From Stentor coeruleus (lineage: Eukaryota; Ciliophora; Heterotrichea; Heterotrichida; Stentoridae): a stretch of DNA of 24,633 nucleotides. A program made the translations under genes and the position numbers. The stretch spans positions 1-24,633 of the forward strand of contig MPUH01001077.1 of NCBI GenBank assembly GCA_001970955.1, given 5' to 3'. Positions 18,367 through 24,633 of this stretch are shown here, in pieces (position 1 is the stretch's first letter; every line of letters begins with the position of its first letter). Under the pieces are notes generated by a model. It saw only the letters and a program-made list of their open reading frames with translations, did not search any database and had not been told where the DNA came from.

Positions 18367-20232
18367 TCAAATTGTAGTAAGATTTTCTATAAGCTCACTC
18401 CAAATCTGATGTAATTCCGTTGTCAATAAAACTTTTTCATGTGCAAATTTGATAAAGTGTTGATTTTGCAATATAGCTTCTTCTTTGATAACTCTTTCAA
18501 TATCTTTTAATGTCCTAGTATTTATAGCTCCATACATAGCTCTAGACTTTTCTACATTTTTCTGTTTAACCTCAGCTTTACTATATTCATTAAGAATAAC
18601 TTCTCTTTCTTTAAGCATTTCTTTCATTGTAGTTTTTTCTAAATAGCTAAACTTGAAATACATGTTATAATATTCAAGGAAAATCTTGGACCTTAAGGTC
18701 TCTTGATCTGAGAGTCTTTTAAAAGTTGAGCTTATGTTTGAATAGAGTATCCCAAGATTTTCAGTATAAGGAAGTATATTTTGTGCTTCTTTGAGTTGAG
18801 TGACCATTTCGCTTAGACCTAAAAAATTAGCTTCCATAGCTTTTATGTCGTTTATTACAGTTTGCGATTGGCGTTTAAGTTTTTTTTCTAAAGTTTCGGA
18901 AGATGAAGAAAAATCAACTAGTTTTTCAGCTTTTGGGCCTTGGTAAGTTATGTCGCAGTTAACTTTGCCATCATCACTATAGAAATGCTCAACATATTCT
19001 GGTTTTTTAAAGGTTTTTTCTGAGTTTTTTTTGAAGTCTTTGAATTCTTTATCGTTTGTTATTGTAAAGAATGATTCGACTAGAGGCATTCTGAGTAGGG
19101 TTTTATTTCTCACCATAGCTGATGTAAAATTCACAAGCAGCTGTCGGCGTTTCTTAACAATTTCCGCTTCAGTTCCATTTCTACTTTTTCTTGGGGGAAT
19201 TGGTGGTACAAATACTCCAGGTAAAGCTGCAGTAAGAGTTTTACAAAGCCAGGAATAATCGCTAAATCTTCTTTTACATTCCCAATCCATAGGGAATATC
19301 TTAACTGGATACAAGTAATAATTTTGAGAAAAAAATCCTCCTTGGACGAGTTCAGGTTCAAAGAAATTAAACTCGAGTTTTTCAGCTAAACTAAGATCAT
19401 TATCAAGTAAAGCTTTACATTCAATAATAAATTTATCAGTCAAAGGCACACTGGTTATCTTGACAGGCTCAGCAGATTCTTGGCGAACTTTTTCATCCTC
19501 CACTTGTTCAGATGTTTTCTCTTCATCAATCTTATTTTCTTCATCTATATTCTTTATCACAACTTCTTCTTCAACCTTTAAGCTTTCAAGCTTATTTTCA
19601 TGGCTTTGAGTATTTGGATTTAAAATCTCAGGCTTAGTCTTTTCTGAAACTGGTGCAGAAGGATTTTTCAAAGGATTAGATAAAGGTTCATCAATAACAA
19701 CTACAGGTTTTGATGGAGAAGGTTTTTCTACAGGTTTTGGAGGAGGGGGTTTTTCTACAGGTTTCGGAGGAGGAGTAGGTGATTTTTGCACAGGTTTTTG
19801 TGGAGTTGGTGTAATTACCTTTTCAACAGTTTTTACAACAGGTGGTGGAGGTTGAGATTTTTCCACAACTTTCTGCGGAGGTGGTGGTGGGGGTTTTTCT
19901 AAAGGTTTAGGATGTTGAACTTCAACATTTTTTGGTGGAGGACTTTCTTCTTTTTTTTTACCCTTACCTTGCTGAGCTGATTCAGCTTCTTCAGCCTCTA
20001 AAACTTCTTTTAAAGATTGACCTCTTCTGTATGTCATCTTAAATTTATGAACAATTTCTTGTAGTTCCTCAAAACTCCATGCATCAATATCTGCTTCTTT
20101 ATATCTTGAACAAAACATCATAAATAACTCAGGATCGTAGTTATTTTCTATGATTTCTTCAGTCAGATAGTTTTGCTTAGCCTTTCTTTCAGCTTCAGCT
20201 ATATATGAGTCATCATCACTATCAGAGCCCAT
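18367..20232 (-). CDS. PX-BAR sorting nexin with proline-rich N-terminal region
   Basis: 621 residues, ATG (20232-20230) to TGA. Residues about 1-75 form an acidic helical region; about 95-185 are strongly proline-rich with repeated KPVEKPPPP-type units; about 200-260 are Glu/Lys-rich. A PX domain spans about 285-400, with the phosphoinositide-binding RRFSDYSWL (321-329) and PGVFVPPIPPRK (338-349). The C-terminal 200 residues are helical and fit a BAR domain. The architecture matches SNX1/2/4/Atg20-like sorting nexins, which bind PI3P on curved endosomal membranes. The specific orthologue cannot be decided; the proline-rich insert may recruit SH3-type or actin partners. It starts 25 bp after the RPT1 stop. 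Confidence 0.93.
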   Translation of the reverse strand: MGSDSDDDSYIAEAERKAKQNYLTEEIIENNYDPELFMMFCSRYKEADIDAWSFEELQEIVHKFKMTYRRGQSLKEVLEAEEAESAQQGKGKKKEESPPPKNVEVQHPKPLEKPPPPPPQKVVEKSQPPPPVVKTVEKVITPTPQKPVQKSPTPPPKPVEKPPPPKPVEKPSPSKPVVVIDEPLSNPLKNPSAPVSEKTKPEILNPNTQSHENKLESLKVEEEVVIKNIDEENKIDEEKTSEQVEDEKVRQESAEPVKITSVPLTDKFIIECKALLDNDLSLAEKLEFNFFEPELVQGGFFSQNYYLYPVKIFPMDWECKRRFSDYSWLCKTLTAALPGVFVPPIPPRKSRNGTEAEIVKKRRQLLVNFTSAMVRNKTLLRMPLVESFFTITNDKEFKDFKKNSEKTFKKPEYVEHFYSDDGKVNCDITYQGPKAEKLVDFSSSSETLEKKLKRQSQTVINDIKAMEANFLGLSEMVTQLKEAQNILPYTENLGILYSNISSTFKRLSDQETLRSKIFLEYYNMYFKFSYLEKTTMKEMLKEREVILNEYSKAEVKQKNVEKSRAMYGAINTRTLKDIERVIKEEAILQNQHFIKFAHEKVLLTTELHQIWSELIENLTTI

Positions 20233-20257
20233 TTATTTTCCAATAAATCCTACTAAT

Positions 20258-21520
20258 CTAGTTATAAACCATATACTTGTTTGTAGCTGAAAACTTAGAG
20301 AACCCTTTGATAACTTTTTCTATAGCATCGAGTAAGTCTTTTTCAGATATACTTTTCCGTCTTTGTCTTATAGCAAACATTCCAGCTTCAGTACATACAG
20401 ACCTAAGATCAGCTCCAGTAGAATTAGGACAAAGTCTAGCTAAAAGTTCAAATCTTATCCCTTTGTCCATATTCATAACTTTAGCATGAATCTTAAAAAT
20501 CTGAGTCCTTCCTTCTAAATCAGGTAAACCAAACTCAATTTTCCTATCCAAACGACCTGGTCTCAAAAGCGCAGGGTCTAAAGTATCTGGTCTGTTTGTT
20601 GCCATAAGAACTTTAACATTCCCTCTGTTATCAAAACCATCAAGTTGATTAACAATTTCAAGCATAGTCCTTTGAACTTCACTATCTCCACCATGACCAT
20701 CATCAAATCTAGCACCTCCAACAGCATCAACTTCATCAATAAACACAATACAAGCTTTTTTTGTCCTTGCCATTTGGAAGATTTCTCTTACCATTCTTGC
20801 CCCTTCTCCAACATATCTTTGAACAAGTTCACTGCCAATAACTCTAATAAAACAAGCATCTGTTCTATTAGCCACAGCTCTTGCTGCTAATGTTTTACCT
20901 GTACCTGGTGGTCCATATAAAAGTACACCTTTTGGTGGATCAATACCTAAATTTATAAATTTTTCTGGATGAAGCATCGGCATTTCAACTACTTCTCTAA
21001 GACGTTCGATTTGTTCTTTACAACCTCCTAGGTCATTATAAGTTACATCAGGTTTTTCTTCTAATGTCATCATTGTTACTGTAGGGTCGATTTTTGGTGG
21101 AAGGGGGATTTGGATAAAGTATTTATTTCTGTCAACCCCAACTCGCATTCCTTCTTCAATGTCAGTTGCTGCGACCTTTTCTCCGAGTCCTACAACGAAT
21201 TTAGCCATTTGTTTTATGGAGATCATGTATTTTGCGTCATCAGTCCGCGGGTTGATGATTTTTGTACAGCGAGCTACTTGAAGAGGATGTTCCATCTGCA
21301 TCATCATCTTGTCTCCTTCTAAGTCCCAGTATGAAGGCTGTGCCAAACCTGTATCTGATTCCTTAACCCCAGCCATAGCTTTGATATCTGCGGATAACTT
21401 GGTGATGTCGTTTTCTATGTCTTGGATTTTTTTAGAATAAGGTCCACGACCATATCTCATTAAAAGGGTGATATCTGCCTCGTCTAGAGGCTTTATTGGC
21501 TTTTCCTTTTCTTCTGACAT
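20258..21520 (-). CDS. PSMC2: 26S proteasome regulatory ATPase subunit RPT1
   Basis: 420 residues, close to the family's usual 430, aligning end to end with human PSMC2 as I know it. Visible parts: an N-terminal coiled coil (about 25-50); the OB domain with [10 protein letters not shown] (81-90) and [15 protein letters not shown] (120-134); Walker A GPPGTGKT (203-210); pore loop YVG (236-238); Walker [10 protein letters not shown] (258-266); arginine-finger region RPGRLDRK (320-327); and C-terminal [10 protein letters not shown]. The C-terminus lacks an HbYX motif, as expected for RPT1. As one of six ATPases of the 19S base it unfolds ubiquitinated substrates and feeds them to the 20S core. 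ATG to TAG, no intron, conserved throughout. Confidence 0.98.
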   Translation of the reverse strand: MSEEKEKPIKPLDEADITLLMRYGRGPYSKKIQDIENDITKLSADIKAMAGVKESDTGLAQPSYWDLEGDKMMMQMEHPLQVARCTKIINPRTDDAKYMISIKQMAKFVVGLGEKVAATDIEEGMRVGVDRNKYFIQIPLPPKIDPTVTMMTLEEKPDVTYNDLGGCKEQIERLREVVEMPMLHPEKFINLGIDPPKGVLLYGPPGTGKTLAARAVANRTDACFIRVIGSELVQRYVGEGARMVREIFQMARTKKACIVFIDEVDAVGGARFDDGHGGDSEVQRTMLEIVNQLDGFDNRGNVKVLMATNRPDTLDPALLRPGRLDRKIEFGLPDLEGRTQIFKIHAKVMNMDKGIRFELLARLCPNSTGADLRSVCTEAGMFAIRQRRKSISEKDLLDAIEKVIKGFSKFSATNKYMVYN

Positions 21521-21872
21521 TTATAAGAGATGGTAATTAGTACTTATTGGGATTTGGTAAGTCAAAATGCAAGAAATTAGAACATAGGGAGAATTATTTT
21601 ATGAAATTATGCGATTGAAATGATAAGAATGACAAAAGGAAATGCTATAAGATTTAAAATTCATTGAGATGAAGAAAATTTTAGTCTTTTTTAGCAGAAT
21701 TAACATAAAAACAATCACTAGAATACAATTTGAAATTTATGGTTTATTTCTATAATCTTCTATATTTATTCGTTAGTTTTTTTAAGTTCCTGAACTTAAC
21801 TACATAACTTCTAAAAACTCTTCACCTAATTATTTATAATTAAAAGTATTAATCTAAGCGATTTAAATATAA
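21521..21872. other. 352-bp intergenic region between tandem minus-strand genes
   Basis: No coding frame found. The plus strand is G-rich in the first half (to about 21690) and C-richer with few G in the second half, the same order as the other intergenic regions. No recognisable motif was seen. Confidence 0.55.
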
Positions 21873-22802
21873 TTAATGCTGAAGCATACATCTTATCTTC
21901 TGCTTCAGACTTGTGCTTTCTTGTATAATTTTATCTCCAGCAATCATAATTTCTGGTACGGTCATAAATGATAAATCATTAGTTGAAAAACTTGGGTTGC
22001 GACTATGATTTGGTGATTGAAATTGTGTTGGAGGTGCTAATTGCTGACGACTTTTCGACTTACTCATTTTCCTAACCTCAACCTGTGGCAAAGATTTTTC
22101 CTTCCAACTATTTGACCTCCTAACTTCTTCTCTACCTCTTCTCCTCCTTTCTTCCAATTGTATTTTTTCTTCCGAGATTTTTTTATGTACCAGATATCTT
22201 TCAACATTATAATGTTTTGCTGATATTTCAGCAATTTTTCTCAATCCCTGTCCTCTATTTTTACATTTTTCCCTAACAATTTTCCTAAGCTTCATATTTC
22301 TCCTGCTAATTGTAAGGATATTTTTTTTGATTTTTAGTAAAGCGAATTCGAATTTTTTCATAATTTCAGCTTTGCTTTTAAAAATACTAAGATACTCAGT
22401 TAAAATTTCTAATTTTTCTATATTTCCCGAAAACATCATTTGTTGATCTCTGGTCTTATCAGTTATTTCTTTGACTTCTTGCGAAATTTTCTCAAAAAGT
22501 TTTTCATATTTTCCGCATATATGTTTATGGGTTTCGTTTGTTGGGATTTTAATATTAGGTAAAGGTTTTCTTTGGGTTTTGTCTATGGATTTGATAGATT
22601 CAAGGGAATTTTTCACAGATTTATAGTTAGAGCATGCTTCTAGAAAGTTACTTTTCATATCGTTTATCGAGATGTGCTCTTTTTTAAGTGTGGCCTTTGA
22701 GATTTCTACTTGAAGGTCTCGTCTTTGTCTGAAAAGTGCTTTTATTTGTTGTGTTTTTTGCTTGCATTTATCGATTTCAGGTATATTGCAAAGGTTGCCC
22801 AT
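21873..22802 (-). CDS. Helical protein with MG-x-x-C acylation-type N-terminus (309 residues)
   Basis: ATG (22802-22800) to TAA. The N-terminus MGNLCNIPE has Gly2 and Cys5, suggesting myristoylation plus palmitoylation. Residues about 10-230 are strongly helical and basic, with heptad-like patterns and an Arg/Glu-rich segment (EERRRRGREEVRR, 217-229), likely a coiled coil. About 240-285 is Ser/Gln/Pro-rich and probably disordered, ending in a short helix. No enzymatic domain, transmembrane segment or recognised family. The overall plan (acylated N-terminus plus helical body) parallels the gene at 6055-6729, but no convincing sequence similarity between them is visible. Confidence 0.75.
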   Translation of the reverse strand: MGNLCNIPEIDKCKQKTQQIKALFRQRRDLQVEISKATLKKEHISINDMKSNFLEACSNYKSVKNSLESIKSIDKTQRKPLPNIKIPTNETHKHICGKYEKLFEKISQEVKEITDKTRDQQMMFSGNIEKLEILTEYLSIFKSKAEIMKKFEFALLKIKKNILTISRRNMKLRKIVREKCKNRGQGLRKIAEISAKHYNVERYLVHKKISEEKIQLEERRRRGREEVRRSNSWKEKSLPQVEVRKMSKSKSRQQLAPPTQFQSPNHSRNPSFSTNDLSFMTVPEIMIAGDKIIQESTSLKQKIRCMLQH

Positions 22803-24542
22803 TTATGGATATTATTAATTTGTTTTTGACTGGAACCGTTTAATCATATCAATTAATTTTTGAATTTAGAAGCTTTTGAGGGTTTTTTAGCTATGAGAGA
22901 GAGAATGATAATTAGGATGTTTTAATGATAAAAATGGAAAGGATTAGCTTAAGATTTCTAGTGTAGGAGATAAAGAAGGGAATTAGTGTTTTTAATAAAA
23001 GTTTGTTTTTAGTTGATTTAGTTAGGAAATTTAGTTTTGGATGTTTTTAATACATTATGATTTTTTGAATTGACATGGATGAAGGGTATTGAAATACGCG
23101 ATTTTTTATTTTTGGGAAATATTTGGTTTTTGAAGGTGGAATTGTATTATGACTAAAGAAAATTTTATTGTTTATTTTTAAGGCTATATTTTTTTTTGAT
23201 AAGATCAAGAACTTTTTTTGTATTGTAGGTTATGCATTTTGTTGGAGTGTGTATGCATCTTAGATTATGATATAAGCAATTTTTAAGTGCAGGAAGGTAT
23301 GGTTGTTTGATTATTGTGAGTTTTTTATTATATAATTGCAAATTGATAATTATTCTCAAAAACAACATTATACTTTTATTAAACGATTTTCTTATTAAAA
23401 TTTATTAATAAGATGACCTAAAATTACCCAGAATATATGATTTTCCTCCCTACAATATTTCATCATTAGCTTCGTATCTTACTTAATATCTAAAGCTTTA
23501 TATTAGTTATTATAAGATTTTTACCTAAATAGCAGTGATTATAAATAGTTATTATCTGTTATATTATATTCTAGTTTTTTAAACCCCTCACTTAAACTAT
23601 CTTTTTCATATGAATTTGGGATATCCATAACAAATATTTCTAAAGTGTCAGAATTTGAAATGAATAAAAAATTAAAGTGTTATCAGAATTATTAACCTTA
23701 TATCAAAACATTACCAAAATCTACAGTAATTTCATGACTCAAAATAATCAAATAATCCTCTGAAGTTCCTAGTTTATTTTAATAAAAAATTTCTATGAGT
23801 TTAAAATTTTTATAATAAAATCAGGCATTTTATTTTGATTCTTAGTTTTTTTCTTCTTCATTTAGTTTAATCAAGTATTCGATGTGTTTAATTTTCCAAC
23901 TAGAATTTTCGCTTTTCATAAATTTCAACAGAAATATCATACAATTGTCTTTATAAACTTAACAAAAAAAAATCATATATTTACTTTGTTGAATCATTTA
24001 TATTAGAAAAAAAGCCTCTAATTTTTTCGAGCCCTTCACGAAAAAATATGAAAATTAAGAAAATCATTTTCAAAAAAATATTATCTTTGAGATTATTCTG
24101 TTTTCTGCCCACATAAAGATCTGTTTTGTGAAGCATTTCCTGAAAATTAGTAAGAATTGGAACTCTTTATATAATATCCTCATACTTCAATTTATTATAA
24201 TTTACGTATTTACTATTCCATCTTAAACTATTTTAAGTTTTTTTTACTTTGATTCTCATAACAAAAATATACAGTAATCAAGCTATAAAATTCAGTCTTT
24301 AAGTATTATAACTAAACTTCTTTCACTTTTTACAGAATAATTTTGTCTTAAAAACTTCTTTTTTTTGCCTCAGAGTTATATCTGAAGGTAAAAACCCATA
24401 ATAAGTCAACGCAAATGCACTACCATACTATTAATATAAAAATGAGATTTTTCTACATATAAAGCTTCCTTACCTTCATGCACCAGGTAAAAATACATTA
24501 TACAATCAGTATTTGTGATATAACTAATGACGTAAAATATAA
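22803..24542. other. 1.7-kb divergent intergenic region
   Basis: The longest gene-free stretch of the window. The plus strand is G+T-rich to about 23340 and C-richer with few G from about 23415 onward. The change point holds the 9-bp-stem inverted repeat at 23390-23413. A 67-codon minus-strand frame (23165-23368) lies in the G-rich part and is considered chance. Near the right end, GAAGGTA (24384-24390) and TACCTTC (24471-24477) form an inverted repeat, and AGGTAAAAA occurs directly repeated (24386, 24485); their significance is unknown. Confidence 0.6.
23390..23413. repeat. Inverted repeat, 9-bp perfect stem, 6-nt loop
   Basis: TCTTATTAA (23390-23398) and TTAATAAGA (23405-23413) are exact reverse complements with loop AATTTA. 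It is located at the point where the intergenic plus strand changes from G-rich to C-rich. A rough base-composition estimate gives several 9-bp stems per 25 kb by chance. Confidence 0.65.
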
Positions 24543-24633
24543 ATGTCAGGTCTTAGAATAAAATTCACTGGGTTCAAAGATCATGGAACTCACACTGAAT
24601 ATTCCATACAAATTGATGATCTTAATACTGGGC
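24543..24633 (+). CDS. N-terminal fragment of a probable PX-domain protein, cut by the window edge
   Basis: ATG at 24543 opens a frame that stays open to the window end, giving 30 residues: MSGLRIKFTGFKDHG followed by a segment reading THTEYSIQIDDLNTG. A short beta strand, a D-x-G-T-H-x-E-Y turn and a second strand ending before an N-T-G is the usual beginning of a PX domain (strands beta1-beta2) in sorting nexins. The A-rich context before the ATG and the C-rich, G-poor 5' flank match other starts in the window. The PX call rests on about 30 residues and is tentative; the presence of a gene is more secure. Confidence 0.6.
   Translation, partial: MSGLRIKFTGFKDHGTHTEYSIQIDDLNTG

Noticed and set aside
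23165-23368. 67-codon minus-strand open frame in the long right intergenic region
   Set aside because: It lies wholly within the G-rich arm of the intergenic skew pattern, has no recognisable motif, and is of a length expected by chance.
1-24633. Ciliate code with TAA/TAG read as Gln (Tetrahymena or Paramecium type)
   Set aside because: TAA, TAG and TGA all terminate proteins at expected ends (for example TAG for RPT1, TGA for the sorting nexin) and none occurs inside conserved domains except in the 15-nt intron.
1-24633. CRISPR array, transposon, telomere repeats, tRNA or rRNA
   Set aside because: No spaced repeat series, transposase, terminal repeat, telomeric repeat tract, tRNA T-loop/D-loop signature or rRNA-like block was found on reading both strands.

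Overview
The window looks like macronuclear DNA from a heterotrich ciliate of the Stentor type. It is very AT-rich and densely packed with eukaryotic genes on both strands, most of them uninterrupted. TAA, TAG and TGA all act as stops at plausible protein ends, so the Tetrahymena/Paramecium stop-reassignment codes do not fit. The VHS-domain gene is restored to frame by removing a 15-nt intron (13714-13728, GT...AG). Introns of 15-16 nt together with the standard code are the published signature of Stentor coeruleus. The species assignment is inference.

Layout from left to right: a cut-off minus-strand gene (1-54); a small EF-hand-like acylation candidate (1457-2155, -); a sideroflexin (2676-3638, +); a divergent pair with only 27 bp between start codons (4146-4736, - and 4764-5594, +); an MGCTNS-type membrane-anchored coiled-coil candidate (6055-6729, +); the mitochondrial Rieske protein (7623-8387, -); a basic disordered protein (9214-10197, -); a large unrecognised Cys-pair protein (11609-13537, +); a TOM1-like VHS-GAT protein with the tiny intron (13589-15109, +); a PICOT/GLRX3-type glutaredoxin broken only by two one-N scaffold joins (15312-16437, +); a second Cys-pair protein of apparently the same family (16452-17762, -); a PX-BAR sorting nexin (18367-20232, -); proteasome ATPase RPT1 (20258-21520, -); another MG...C coiled-coil protein (21873-22802, -); and the start of a probable PX-domain gene (24543-24633, +).

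The recognisable genes are housekeeping: mitochondria (Rieske, sideroflexin), proteasome (RPT1), Fe-S/redox (GLRX3), and endosomal sorting (TOM1-like, sorting nexin, possible second PX protein). They form no operon or obvious pathway. No virus, transposon, CRISPR array, tRNA or rRNA was recognised.

The most unusual signal is in the non-coding DNA. In nearly every sizeable intergenic region the plus strand is G+T-rich and almost C-free on the left, then flips to C+A-rich and almost G-free on the right, whatever the orientation of the flanking genes. Several flip points coincide with short inverted repeats. Other points of interest are two diverged members of an uncharacterised Cys-pair family, a glutaredoxin domain that has lost CGFS, and three perfect duplications each separated by exactly one base, two of which are certainly assembly overlaps.
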